64,000 bases of DNA from Bradyrhizobium sp. CCGE-LA001 (GCF_000296215.2 NZ_CP013949.1:5201501-5265500), one strand, 5' to 3'; shown: positions 34,780-43,746, counted from the first letter of the stretch. The notes: generated from the sequence alone by a model not told the origin. A program made the numbers and translations.

Positions 34780-35547
34780 TCAGCTCTTCACCAGCACCGG
34801 GCCGGAGCCCTGCGGACGCTCATTCTCCATGAGGATGCCGAGGCGCTTTGCAACTTCGGTATAGGCCTCGAGCAGGCCGCCGAGATCTCTGCGGAAGCGG
34901 TCCTTGTCGAGCTTCTCGTTCGACTTGATGTCCCACAGACGGCAGCTGTCCGGCGAGATCTCGTCGGCGACGATGATGCGCATCATCTCGTTCTCGAACA
35001 GGCGGCCGCACTCCATCTTGAAGTCGACGAGGCGGATGCCGATGCCGAGGAAGAGGCCGGTCAGGAAGTCGTTGACGCGGATGGCGAGCGCCATGATGTC
35101 GTCGATCTCCTGCGGCGTCGCCCAGCCGAAGGCCGTGATGTGCTCTTCCGACACCATGGGGTCGTTGAGCTGGTCGTTCTTGTAATAGAACTCGATGATC
35201 GAGCGGGGCAGCTGCGTGCCCTCCTCGATGCCGAGGCGCTGCGACAGCGAGCCGGCGGCGACGTTCCGCACCACCACCTCCAGCGGCACGATCTCGACCT
35301 CGCGAATCAGCTGCTCGCGCATGTTGAGGCGGCGGATGAAATGGGTCGGCACCCCGATGTCGTTGAGGTGCTGAAACAGGTACTCCGAGATCCGGTTGTT
35401 GAGGACACCCTTGCCCTCGATCACCTGATGCTTTTTCGCGTTGAACGCGGTGGCGTCATCCTTGAAGTGCTGGATCAGGGTACCGGGCTCCGGGCCTTCA
35501 TAAAGAACCTTTGCCTTGCCTTCATAAATGCGACGCCGACGGCTCAT
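34780..35547 (-). CDS. purC: phosphoribosylaminoimidazole-succinocarboxamide synthase
   Basis: This 255-aa SAICAR synthetase joins aspartate to CAIR with ATP. Motifs are IYEGKAKVLYEG, FKDDATAFNAKKHQVIEGKG, EVVVRNVAAGSLSQR and LVDFKMECGR with SPDSCRLWD. ATG 35547 begins at MSRRRRIYEG, the family start; the frame is open further upstream but that part is not conserved. It heads the purC-purS pair and is divergent from the DUF1476 gene. Confidence 0.96.
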   Translation of the reverse strand: MSRRRRIYEGKAKVLYEGPEPGTLIQHFKDDATAFNAKKHQVIEGKGVLNNRISEYLFQHLNDIGVPTHFIRRLNMREQLIREVEIVPLEVVVRNVAAGSLSQRLGIEEGTQLPRSIIEFYYKNDQLNDPMVSEEHITAFGWATPQEIDDIMALAIRVNDFLTGLFLGIGIRLVDFKMECGRLFENEMMRIIVADEISPDSCRLWDIKSNEKLDKDRFRRDLGGLLEAYTEVAKRLGILMENERPQGSGPVLVKS

Positions 35548-35867
35548 GGGGATGTACCGTGTTTTGTTGAAATCCATGAATTTGGTGTGCTCCGGTTGAC
35601 TAGGATTACGACCCACAGCGGAGCTGCCGTGAACGGCTGGGAACCCGTCTGTAACCCCTGGAAACAGAACAGGAACCAAACCTTCAGGCAACCTATCCGA
35701 TTGGCTGTCCCAGCACAATCGATCCGGCCGTCCGGCGCCAACTTATACCGTCCTGCCTGCGGCTTAACGGCCCGTTGTTTTGCCTTTTTGTGCTATCTAT
35801 GTAGGCACGGAGCCGGGTCGCCGCAACGTAAGCCGCCGGCTCCATTTAGAAGGGATTTGGAACAGGC
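35548..35867. other. divergent promoter region between purC and the ATPase inhibitor gene
   Basis: In these 320 bp, no gene or strong hairpin is seen. There are runs of T on the plus strand at 35778-35792 and a GAAGGGA site before the DUF1476 start. Promoters for both directions are expected here. No purine operator could be recognised by eye. Confidence 0.5.
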
Positions 35868-36191
35868 ATGAGCGAGTTCGACAAGCGCCAGGAAGGCTTC
35901 GAGAAGAAGTACGCCCTCGACGAGGAGCAGAAATTCAAGGCAGAGGCCCGTCGCAACCGGCTGCTCGGTCTGTGGGCGGCGGAGAAGCTCGGAATCACGG
36001 GCGATGCCGCCACGGCCTATGCCAAGGAGGTGGTCGCGGCCGATTTCGAGGAGGCCGGGGATGCCGACGTCCTGCGCAAGATCACGGGCGATTTCGCCGC
36101 CAAGAACGTCGCCATCACCGAGCAGGCGATTCGCGCCAAGATGAGCGAACTCATCGCGGTGGCAGCCGCCGAGGTGAAGGCGGGGAAATAA
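35868..36191 (+). CDS. DUF1476 protein, F1-ATPase zeta-type inhibitor
   Basis: This 107-aa helical protein starts MSEFDKRQEGFEKKYALDEE, with EEQKFKAEARRNRLLGLWAA next, the pattern of the zeta subunit of alphaproteobacterial ATP synthase. In Paracoccus that protein blocks ATP hydrolysis through its N-terminal segment. The protein is soluble, of normal length and complete. It is divergent from purC. The inhibitor role here is by homology only. Confidence 0.9.
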   Translation: MSEFDKRQEGFEKKYALDEEQKFKAEARRNRLLGLWAAEKLGITGDAATAYAKEVVAADFEEAGDADVLRKITGDFAAKNVAITEQAIRAKMSELIAVAAAEVKAGK

Positions 36192-36196
36192 CCGAG

Positions 36197-37171
36197 TCAA
36201 ACCAAGCGCCGGCGCGCAACACCCTTGCGCGTCGGCGTTCTCTTTCTGCCTTTCCGCGTGGTCGAGACATCCGGCCCGGCATAGTTGCGGCGAATGCTTT
36301 CGAGCAGGCGCTCGGCGGCAGCGCTCAGAAAGCCGCCACTGCGCGTGACGAGGACGATGTCCTGGTGCGCATCAAGATCGCCCACGGCGATCGTCGCGAT
36401 CGAGCCGGCACGCAGCTCCTCCGCCAAATGACTTTTTGCCAACAGGGCAAGGCCGAAGCCTGCTTCCACCAGCCGCTTCTGCGCGGTGAGGCTGTCCACC
36501 GCGGTCCACTCCACCTCGCCAAGTCCCCGCGTCAGAAACAAAGCGAACACGTGAGCCGCGGCAATCTCGCGACGGCCGCGAATCTCCGGGAATGCGATCC
36601 AACGCTCGCGAACTAGCTCGGCAAGGCGCTTCACACGCTGTCCGGCGCGAGGATGGTCGGGCGCACAGACCACTTGCAACGGCTCGCGCAGGACCTGCTC
36701 GCAGGCGAGATCGCCGGAGGGGTCGGCGTTGTAGCGGAGGCCAATCGTGGCCTCGCCGCGGCGGATGAGATCGCTGACCTCCGCGCTGGTCGCCGTCCGC
36801 AAGGCCAGCGAGACGGCCGGATGCTCCTTGGCAAACCGCTTCATGATGCTCGAGAGGCGGCCATCGGCGAGCGTGCCGGTCACGGCCAGCGATACCGGCC
36901 CGGCATTCTGCTTGGTCAACGCGCGGATCGCCTGTTCGGCATCCTGCGCCGCCGCCACCGCACGCTCGGCATAGGGGATCAGCACGCGCCCGGCATCGCT
37001 GAGCCGGGTGCGGCCCGCCACCCGCTCGAACAGGGGAACGCCGAGCTCCTGCTCCAGAAGCGCGATACGGCGCGAGATCGCCGGCTGCGAACGATGCAGG
37101 AATTTCGCGGCGTTCGAAATCCCACCCCTGCGATGAACCGCCAGGAAGGTGTTGAGGGCGTCACTGTCCAT
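36197..37171 (-). CDS. LysR-family transcriptional regulator
   Basis: This 324-aa protein has an N-terminal winged helix-turn-helix (residues about 3-62: LNTFLAVHRRGGISNAAKFL, HRSQPAISRRIALLEQELG). The effector domain includes GPVSLAVTGTLADGRLSSIM, and a Lys/Arg-rich tail ends the protein. It starts at ATG 37171 and is divergent from the PEP-mutase-family gene with 103 bp between them, the classical layout for a LysR regulator and its target. A TCAT-N11-ATGA site lies in that gap. Confidence 0.88.
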   Translation of the reverse strand: MDSDALNTFLAVHRRGGISNAAKFLHRSQPAISRRIALLEQELGVPLFERVAGRTRLSDAGRVLIPYAERAVAAAQDAEQAIRALTKQNAGPVSLAVTGTLADGRLSSIMKRFAKEHPAVSLALRTATSAEVSDLIRRGEATIGLRYNADPSGDLACEQVLREPLQVVCAPDHPRAGQRVKRLAELVRERWIAFPEIRGRREIAAAHVFALFLTRGLGEVEWTAVDSLTAQKRLVEAGFGLALLAKSHLAEELRAGSIATIAVGDLDAHQDIVLVTRSGGFLSAAAERLLESIRRNYAGPDVSTTRKGRKRTPTRKGVARRRLV

Positions 37172-37178
37172 CGCGACC

Positions 37179-37197
37179 TCATGCAAAAAGCTGATGA
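37179..37197. promoter_or_regulatory. candidate LysR-type box TCAT-N11-ATGA
   Basis: A T-N11-A dyad with TCAT and ATGA arms lies 8 bases upstream of the LysR start, between it and the divergent PEP-mutase-family gene. This is the expected spacing and symmetry for LysR binding. No binding data exist here. Confidence 0.4.
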
Positions 37198-37274
37198 TAT
37201 GCGAAAGAATAACAAATTTGGCGGATGACGGAAGTGCGCCTACAGCTCGTTGGGACAGACAATGGAGACGAGCC

Positions 37275-38101
37275 ATGACGAGCCAGTTGGACAAGGCGAG
37301 AGCGTTTCGCGCGCTGCACGAATGCCCCGGTGCCTTCATCATTCCCAACCCGTGGGATGCCGGCACGGCAAAGCTGCTCGCGGCGATGGGCTTCGAGGCC
37401 CTGGCGACCACGAGCCTCGGGGTTGCCAACATGCTCGGCAAGAGCGACGTCGGTCTCGACCTCATCCTCGCCAATGCGCGTACGATCGTGGATGCCACCG
37501 ATCTTCCTGTCAGCGTCGACCTCGAGAATTGCGGCGCACACGAGCCGAAGCGCGCCGCCGAAGCTATCCGGCGTGCGGCAGAGACTGGCGCGGTCGGCGG
37601 CTCGATCGAGGATTTCAGCGGCGACCGCGACCGCCCGATCTACGACTTTTCCCAGGCCGTCGAGCGCGTCCAGGCCGCGGTGGAAGCGGCGCGCGCGCTG
37701 CCAATTCCGTTCACGCTGACGGCGCGGGCCGAGAACTTCCTGCACGGTCGCAAGGACATCGACGACACGATCAGCCGCTTGCAGGCCTTCGAGGCTGCCG
37801 GCGCCGACGTCCTCTATGCGCCGGGCCTGTACGATCTCGTGACGATCCGGACCGTCGTGTCCTCGATCAGTAGCCGTTCAACCACGTGATGGGCTTTGCC
37901 GACCCGACGCTGACGGCATCGCAATTGTCCGCCGCCGGCGTCAAGCGCATCAGCGTCGGCGGGGCGATGTCGCGCTACGCGCTCGCAGCGTTCCTGAACT
38001 GCGCGCGCGAGATGAAGGACAAGGGGTCCTTCACCTACGTCAGCGAGATGGCGCCGGTCGGCGAGCTGCGCGCCGCCTTCGCCGCGGTCACTCCTCCTTA
38101 A
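37275..38101 (+). pseudogene. isocitrate lyase/PEP mutase family protein, frameshifted
   Basis: The first frame (ATG 37275) carries CPGAFIIPNPWDAGTAKLLA, LPVSVDLENCGAH, GGSIEDFSGD and APGLYDLVTI, the PEP-mutase/ICL barrel. After TVVSSIS it departs from the family. The other frame continues FNHVMGFADPTLTASQLSAA to a normal end at 38101. At 37869-37876 the codons for S-K-P are one base short. The restored protein has about 275 aa. Members split or isomerise 2-methylisocitrate- or PEP-like acids. Its 3' end overlaps the convergent cyanase gene by 14 bp. Confidence 0.75.
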
Positions 38102-38576
38102 AGCCGTATTCCGGCACGTTGCCGCTGGCGCCGTAATATTTGTACGGCAGGAACTTGCCGCTCATGGTGATCTTGACGCGGTCGCCCTTCGGGTTGGCGA
38201 CGCGCTCGATGCCCATGTCGAAGTCGATCGCCGACATGATGCCGTCGCCGAACTCCTCCTCGATCAACGCCTTCCAGGCGGGACCGTTCACCATCACCAT
38301 CTCGTAGAAGCGGTAGATCAGGGGATCGGTCGGCGGCATCGCCGTGCCGGTGCCGCGCATCGGCACCTCGTTCAGCATCGCGACTTCCGTCTTCGACAGC
38401 CCGAACAGCTCGCCGGCATTGGCGGCCTGCGGCTTGGTCAGCTTCATCTGCCCCATGATCGCGCCGACGATCAGCACCTCGGAATAGCCGCCGATCTTCT
38501 CGCAGATGTGCTTCCAGCTCCAGCCCTTCTCGCGCTTGATGTCGAGCAGCTTCTCGGTGAGGTCTTCGCGTTTCAT
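38088..38576 (-). CDS. cynS: cyanate hydratase (cyanase)
   Basis: This 162-aa enzyme converts cyanate with bicarbonate to ammonia and carbon dioxide. The catalytic Arg, Glu and Ser are in LIYRFYEMVMVNGPAW and GDGIMSAIDFDM, and the C-terminal decamer-forming domain ends KYYGASGNVPEYGF. ATG 38576 is used; longer in-frame starts lack homology. No carbonic anhydrase or cyanate regulator lies next to it. Known cyanases act as decamers in the cytoplasm. Confidence 0.94.
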   Translation of the reverse strand: MKREDLTEKLLDIKREKGWSWKHICEKIGGYSEVLIVGAIMGQMKLTKPQAANAGELFGLSKTEVAMLNEVPMRGTGTAMPPTDPLIYRFYEMVMVNGPAWKALIEEEFGDGIMSAIDFDMGIERVANPKGDRVKITMSGKFLPYKYYGASGNVPEYGFKEE

Positions 38577-38946
38577 GTCGGGTCTCCCTTGATCAGGCAC
38601 TGTGTCGGGCCTGCCGCTTTGGGAGGCACGAAACGTGCCAGTAAACCAGGCCAGCGCTTCACCGGCGTCCCCGCGCGCGAAAGACTCCGGCGAACCATTC
38701 TCCATTTGCGCAACCCTGATGTCGGCTTGTGGGGCCTTGGCCGACCTTCGCGTCGCCCCCGGTTGACGGCCGCTTCTGAACCCTCAGCGGAAATTGCCAC
38801 CGGGCGCGCGTGGCCCTGCCTCGCTGCCGTTGATCTAGGTCAAGCATCACCCACCCTTTGGCTTCACCCTTCTAGAGGGGTCCTCTCCTTCCCGATCCTG
38901 CAGGAGGACCTCCTGAAGGTTGGGCGACGAAAGTGAGAGTTTGCTC
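38577..38946. other. divergent intergenic region between cynS and the HD gene
   Basis: In these 370 bp there is no convincing gene. A run of GC-rich sequence at 38640-38830 gives way to a more AT-rich stretch before 38947. The promoter of cynS (minus) and of the HD gene (plus) should lie here. The short readings present have no family likeness. Confidence 0.5.
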
Positions 38947-39804
38947 ATGATAACGATTCCAGAACTGACGTCCCAGGCGCTCGGTGCGTTCCTGATCTCG
39001 GAGACCAGCGGTCGCTTCGGCTCGTCTCACGCCAGCTTGCCGGAATTGCTCCCCTACGCAGCAAAACTGGCTCTGGAGTGTATCGGTAACAGCGATGCAC
39101 TCTACCACAACGTCGAGCACACCTTGTTGGTCACGCTGGTCGGGCACGACATCCTGATCGGGCGCTCTCTTCTGAGGCCAACGACGGCCAGCGACTATGC
39201 TCACTTTATCCTGGCGTGCCTGCTTCACGATATCGGCTACGTGAGGGGAATAATTCACGGAGACCAGGACGGAACCTTTGTTGTTGATGGTACCGGCCGA
39301 ACGGTTGAGTTGCCGATCGGCTCCTCCGATGCAGCGCTTGCGCCCTATCATGTCGACCGCTCAAAATTATTCGCCGTGGAGCGGCTTGACCCAGTCGACG
39401 ACATTGATGCCGCTCGCGTTGCCCAGGCCATCGAATACACTCGTTTTCCTTATGCAGACGCATCTCCGAACGAACTCAAAGATGATCTTGACGAAGAGGA
39501 AGGTTTGTTGCTTCGCGCCGCCGACCTGATCGGTCAGCTCGGCGATCCGAACTACATGAAGAAATCAAATGCGCTGTTCTACGAGTTCGAGGAGATAGGA
39601 CTCAACAAATCGCTCGGATATGCCACGCCCGCGGACGTGGTGTACAAATATCCCCAATTCTACTGGACCAAGGTTGCACCGCAAATCCAGATTGCCCTCC
39701 GCTATTTGAATGTAACCTCGAGCGGAAGACAATGGATCGGCAGTCTCTATGGCAATGTCCTTCGGGCTGAGAGAGAGGTCGGGCTGTCTGGTCCGCAGCT
39801 ATAG
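38947..39804 (+). CDS. HD-domain metal-dependent phosphohydrolase
   Basis: This 285-aa protein has the metal-ligand pattern YHNVEHTLLVTLVGHD and LLHDIGYVRG (His...His-Asp), as in HD-superfamily hydrolases; the HNxxHT-type start resembles cyclic nucleotide phosphodiesterases. The rest is helical, with EYTRFPYADASPNELKDD and FYEFEEIGLNKSLG. No regulatory domain is visible. The base composition is a little poorer in GC than its neighbours. The substrate, a cyclic nucleotide or a nucleotide phosphate, is not proven. Confidence 0.8.
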   Translation: MITIPELTSQALGAFLISETSGRFGSSHASLPELLPYAAKLALECIGNSDALYHNVEHTLLVTLVGHDILIGRSLLRPTTASDYAHFILACLLHDIGYVRGIIHGDQDGTFVVDGTGRTVELPIGSSDAALAPYHVDRSKLFAVERLDPVDDIDAARVAQAIEYTRFPYADASPNELKDDLDEEEGLLLRAADLIGQLGDPNYMKKSNALFYEFEEIGLNKSLGYATPADVVYKYPQFYWTKVAPQIQIALRYLNVTSSGRQWIGSLYGNVLRAEREVGLSGPQL

Positions 39805-40240
39805 GTATTCCAAAGCTTTCGGTTGATCTCGATCAAGTCTCCGACACTCTTCTGTTATGCTCACGTGCCTGGAACGGCATGTCTTCCCGCACGGGCCGAC
39901 TAGCGCGCCCGTTCCATCAGCGGTTTGCTCGCAGCGCGCCGAGCTCAAAATCAGCGGCTGGTTCTCGATAAAGGTCTTCGGGCAATCGGCTGCCGCCAGC
40001 TCGAACCGCTTCAACGCCTCGTCCGTGAAGCCGCTCTGCAGCGCGCGCTCTGCAACATAGAAATTCGCCTCGCGGACCTGCCCCTTGCTCTTCACCCGGT
40101 CGAGGCCCTCGGCAACGCTGAGCAGTTGCTCCGGCGTCACCATGCCAATGAACAGATTGATAATCGGCGCCGGCCATTTCGTCGCGTCGAGCTGCTTTGC
40201 AGCCTCGCTCAGCTGGCTCGGCTGGTCACTGCGCCTTGCA
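39799..40240 (-). pseudogene. fragment of a tetratricopeptide-like protein
   Basis: The readable part, LDATKWPAPIINLFIGMVTPEQ and FYVAERALQSGFTDEALKRF with AAADCPKTFIEN, looks like the C-terminal end of TPR proteins common in Bradyrhizobium. No N-terminal TPR repeats or signal sequence are found upstream; the frame runs into the end of the TrmJ-DUF559 gene. The usual family end is followed by extra residues. It is best read as a remnant, with a short expressed protein as the less likely alternative. Confidence 0.45.
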
Positions 40241-40397
40241 ACAACGCCACAAGACCGGATAGCTGCCGCACAAACAAGGGCGCAGCCTGTTATTTCCAAG
40301 CATGCCGTCCCCAACTCAATTCCCGGAGACTGCCACAGCAGCTGATCGCGCTCCTGCACACCCTTGGTTGCAATAGGCGCCGCCGGCCGGCTCGACC

Positions 40398-41594
40398 CTA
40401 CGCACCCTCCCCCATCATCCCCTGCAGCCGCACCAGCTCTGCCTCGAGATCGCGCTCCACGTCCGCCGCGCGAATGTCGAGCACGCGATAATCCCGCGCT
40501 TCCAGCCAAGTCCGCCGCCCCGCCCGGTCCGCGGCGATCGCTTCGCCCTCACCCGGATTGACCAGTTCGATCGCGATCCGGTGCGGGAAGGAGACGAAGT
40601 CCGGGATGTGCCGCCCCACCGGCGTCTGGCGCTTGAAGCCGCCGGCAAAGCGGCGATCACGGGTCAGCGCTTGCCAGAGCAGACGCTCGGCATCCGTCGG
40701 GTTGCGGCGGAGCAGGCGGGCAAGGCCCCGCACGGTCGAGCCGCTGTCGGGCGCGCCGCCCTGCCCGTGCTCGGCGAGCAGCGCGCGCAGGCGCGTGGCC
40801 TGCTCGCCGTCGAGCACGCCGCCCTTGGCCGGACCCTTGCGCCCCTCCGCGATCGCCATCACCACCCCGTGCAAGGTGTGCATGTCCTGCTTGGTCGGCT
40901 CCATCCGGGTGAAGATGTTGCGCAGGTTGACCAGCATGGTGTCGCGCTTCTCGGCCGGGCGCAGGAATTCGACCTTGTCGAGTTCGCGCACGAGGTTGTC
41001 GAAGAAGGCCTGCATCTGGTGCTGCGAGGCGCGCTCGGAGCGCTCCGGCATGGCGTGCGGCAGCTCGCCCGATGTCATCAGCTTGAACCATTCATAGCCG
41101 ACCAGCAGCACGGCCTGGGCGAGATTGAGCGAGGCAAAGCCCGGATTGACCGGGAAGGTGATAATGCGGTTGGAGAGCCCGACCTCCTCGTTGGTCAGGC
41201 CCCAGCGCTCGCGGCCGAACAGGATACCGGCCTTGCCGCCGGTCGCGACGTGCCCGGCGATCTCGGCCGCGGCCGCCTCCGGCCCGACCACCGGCTTGGC
41301 CTGGTCGTGGGGGCGCGCGGTGGTGGCGAACAGCAGGTCAAGGTCGGCGACCGCCTGCTCCACCGTGTCGAACAATTCGACCTTTTCCAGAATGTGGTCG
41401 GCGCCGGCGGCGGCCCGCTGTGCCGCGATGTTGGGCCAGCCGTCGCGGGGATTGACGATGCGCAAGGCGCTCAGGGCAAAGTTGCCCATGGCGCGCGCGG
41501 TCATGCCGATGTTTTCCCCGAGCTGCGGCTCGACCAGGATCACGATGGGACCGTCGAGGGAAAGCCCGGCCTTGCTCTTGTCAGTCCCCGACAT
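40398..41594 (-). CDS. trmJ: TrmJ-type tRNA 2'-O-methyltransferase fused to a DUF559 nuclease-like domain
   Basis: This 398-aa protein joins two modules. Residues 1-270 are a SPOUT methyltransferase of the TrmJ type: PIVILVEPQLGENIGMTARA, ILFGRERWGLTNEEVGLSN and NPGFASLNLAQAVLL form the knot and SAM site. The target is expected to be the ribose of tRNA position 32. Residues about 285-398 match DUF559 (LLRRNPTDAERLLWQALTRD, RQTPVGRHIPDFVSF, RRTWLEARDYRVLDI). In DUF559 the catalytic strand usually reads E-L-D-G-x-x-H; here it is ELVNPGEGEA, so nuclease activity is doubtful. The reading frame is continuous through the junction. Confidence 0.85.
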   Translation of the reverse strand: MSGTDKSKAGLSLDGPIVILVEPQLGENIGMTARAMGNFALSALRIVNPRDGWPNIAAQRAAAGADHILEKVELFDTVEQAVADLDLLFATTARPHDQAKPVVGPEAAAAEIAGHVATGGKAGILFGRERWGLTNEEVGLSNRIITFPVNPGFASLNLAQAVLLVGYEWFKLMTSGELPHAMPERSERASQHQMQAFFDNLVRELDKVEFLRPAEKRDTMLVNLRNIFTRMEPTKQDMHTLHGVVMAIAEGRKGPAKGGVLDGEQATRLRALLAEHGQGGAPDSGSTVRGLARLLRRNPTDAERLLWQALTRDRRFAGGFKRQTPVGRHIPDFVSFPHRIAIELVNPGEGEAIAADRAGRRTWLEARDYRVLDIRAADVERDLEAELVRLQGMMGEGA

Positions 41595-41934
41595 CTCGTT
41601 TCGCTTTCACACTGTCTCTCAAGGCCTTGGCCGAGCCGCCTCAGGAATTGATTCAAGCCGCCAGTTCCGGCCGGCTCCGTCCCGCTCGCCTGTCGTTTGC
41701 CTGTCCTGACGAAATTCTCAAGGGAAATAACGGGTTGGATTCGACTTTTGAATCGTGCTGGGAACGTGCCCCCGGGGCCCGCCCGAGGGCCGGCTGCCGC
41801 TTCCCGTCTGCGGAAGCTGGATGAGCTAAAAGTGCATAATCCCTTGGCTTTCGCCCGCCGCGCGGCGGTGCTAAGAGGCGGCGGATATTCCCGTGGCGCG
41901 TCAAAAGCGCCGTTCGAAAGAGGCTTCCCCGATC
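41595..41934. other. divergent intergenic region between trmJ and icd
   Basis: These 340 bp hold no convincing gene. A GC-rich inverted patch, CCCCCGGGGCCCGCCCGAGGGC, lies at about 41770-41792. The icd start at 41935 has no strong ribosome site except CGAAAGAGGC about 20 bases before; an in-frame GTG at 41893 is possible. Promoters for both genes are expected here. Confidence 0.5.
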
Positions 41935-43149
41935 ATGGCAAAAATCAAGGTATCCAATCCCGTCGTCGAGCTCGATGGCGACGAGATGACCCGGATCATC
42001 TGGCAGTACATCAAGGACAAGCTGATCAACCCGTTCCTGGATGTCGAGCTGCTCTATTTCGACCTGGGCATGGAATACCGAGACCACACCAACGATCAGG
42101 TCACGATCGACGCCGCCGAGGCGATCAAGAAGGTCGGCGTCGGCGTCAAGTGCGCCACCATCACCCCCGATGAAGCCCGGGTGAAGGAGTTCAACCTCAA
42201 GCAGATGTGGAAGTCGCCGAACGGCACCATCCGCAACATCCTCGGCGGCGTGATCTTCCGCGAGCCGATCATCTGCAAGAACGTGCCGCGCCTCGTTCCC
42301 GGCTGGACCAAGCCGATCATCATCGGCCGCCATGCCTATGGCGACCAGTACCGCGCCACTGACATCAAGTTCCCGGGCAAGGGCACCCTCTCGCTGAAGT
42401 TCGTCGGCGAGGACGGCACCGTGATCGAAAAGGAAGTGTTCAAGGCGCCCGGCGCCGGCGTCGCCATGGAGATGTACAATCTCGACGACTCCATCATCGA
42501 CTTCGCCCGCGCCTCCTTCAACTACGGCCTGCTGCGCGGCTACCCGGTGTATCTCTCGACCAAGAACACCATCCTCAAGGTCTATGACGGCCGCTTCAAG
42601 GACATCTTCCAGGAGATCTTCGACAAGGAGTTCAAGAAGGAGTTCGACGCCAAGGGCCTGACCTACGAGCACCGCCTGATCGACGACATGGTGGCCTCGG
42701 CGCTGAAATGGTCCGGCGGCTATGTCTGGGCCTGTAAGAACTACGACGGCGACGTGCAGTCCGACACGGTCGCGCAGGGCTACGGCTCGCTCGGCCTGAT
42801 GACCTCGGTGCTGCTCACCCCCGACGGCAAGACCGTGGAAGCGGAAGCCGCCCACGGCACGGTGACCCGCCACTACCGCGAGCACCAGAAGGGCAAGGAG
42901 ACCTCGACCAACTCGATCGCGTCGATCTTCGCCTGGACCCGCGGCCTGTCGCATCGCGCCAAGCTCGACAACAACCCCGAGCTGGCCAAGTTCGCCAACA
43001 CGCTGGAGAAGGTCTGCGTCGACACCGTCGAGGCCGGCTACATGACCAAGGACCTCGCGCTCCTGGTCGGTGCCGACCAGCGCTGGCTCTCAACCACCGG
43101 CTTCCTCGACAAGGTCGCCGAGAACCTCACGAAAGAGTTGGCGGCCTGA
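41935..43149 (+). CDS. icd: NADP-dependent isocitrate dehydrogenase
   Basis: This 404-aa TCA-cycle enzyme oxidatively decarboxylates isocitrate to 2-oxoglutarate. It is of the eukaryote-like homodimeric class: NPVVELDGDEMTRIIWQYIK, SPNGTIRNILGGVIFREPII with the substrate Ser and Arg, AYGDQYRATD, and VEAEAAHGTVTRHYREH with the NADP-binding residues. The length is standard. It has a strong terminator after it and no operon partners. It is divergent from trmJ. Confidence 0.97.
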   Translation: MAKIKVSNPVVELDGDEMTRIIWQYIKDKLINPFLDVELLYFDLGMEYRDHTNDQVTIDAAEAIKKVGVGVKCATITPDEARVKEFNLKQMWKSPNGTIRNILGGVIFREPIICKNVPRLVPGWTKPIIIGRHAYGDQYRATDIKFPGKGTLSLKFVGEDGTVIEKEVFKAPGAGVAMEMYNLDDSIIDFARASFNYGLLRGYPVYLSTKNTILKVYDGRFKDIFQEIFDKEFKKEFDAKGLTYEHRLIDDMVASALKWSGGYVWACKNYDGDVQSDTVAQGYGSLGLMTSVLLTPDGKTVEAEAAHGTVTRHYREHQKGKETSTNSIASIFAWTRGLSHRAKLDNNPELAKFANTLEKVCVDTVEAGYMTKDLALLVGADQRWLSTTGFLDKVAENLTKELAA

Positions 43150-43189
43150 GCCGTCCGCAATTTCGCCCGACTGGGCCAGACATCATCAC

Positions 43190-43220
43190 GGGCCGCGCCA
43201 AAGCGCGGCCCTTTATTTTT
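43190..43220 (+). terminator. Rho-independent terminator of icd
   Basis: The arms GGGCCGCGC and GCGCGGCCC with a CAAA loop are followed by TTTATTTTT, 41 bases after the icd stop. Confidence 0.9.
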
Positions 43221-43245
43221 GCGGCGCCCGCGCGGAGATGCGACC

Positions 43246-43746
43246 ATGTCGATCAAGCTTGCTGCCCCTGCTGTGCTGCTCTCGGCCCTGATCGGGCCGG
43301 CAGGAGCCGCCGAGCCGCTTCCCGAGGCCATTGCCGCACCGGGCGAAACCGTCGTGCTGACCGTCCACGCCGAGGGCGCGCAAGTCTATGAGTGCAAGGC
43401 CTCTGCCGACGGCAAGCTCGCCTGGGCCTTCCGCGAGCCGATCGCGACGCTGCTGTCCGAAGGCAAGACCGTCGGCCGGCATTATGCCGGCCCGAACTGG
43501 GAGCTCGCCGACGGCAGCGCGGTGGTCGGCAAGGCCATCGGCAACGCACCTGGCGCAACAGCTGCGGACATCCCCTGGCTGAAGCTGGACGTGACGGCTC
43601 ACCGCGGCAGCGGCGCGCTCACATCAGTCACCACGGTGCAGCGCATCAACACCCAGGGCGGCAAGCTCGATGGCGCCTGCGACAAGGCCGGCGATTTCAG
43701 GAGCGCGCCCTACTCCGCCGACTACGTCTTCCTGAAGAAGGGCTGA
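43246..43746 (+). CDS. DUF3455 exported protein
   Basis: This 166-aa protein has a signal peptide (about 1-22, LLSALIGPAGAAEP). The DUF3455 core reads VLTVHAEGAQVYECKASADG, HYAGPNWELADGSAVVG and RINTQGGKLDGACDKAGD. The two Cys in the mature part may form a disulfide. ATG 43246 follows CGGAG. Function is unknown. It lies just behind the icd terminator and converges with alaS. Confidence 0.85.
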   Translation: MSIKLAAPAVLLSALIGPAGAAEPLPEAIAAPGETVVLTVHAEGAQVYECKASADGKLAWAFREPIATLLSEGKTVGRHYAGPNWELADGSAVVGKAIGNAPGATAADIPWLKLDVTAHRGSGALTSVTTVQRINTQGGKLDGACDKAGDFRSAPYSADYVFLKKG

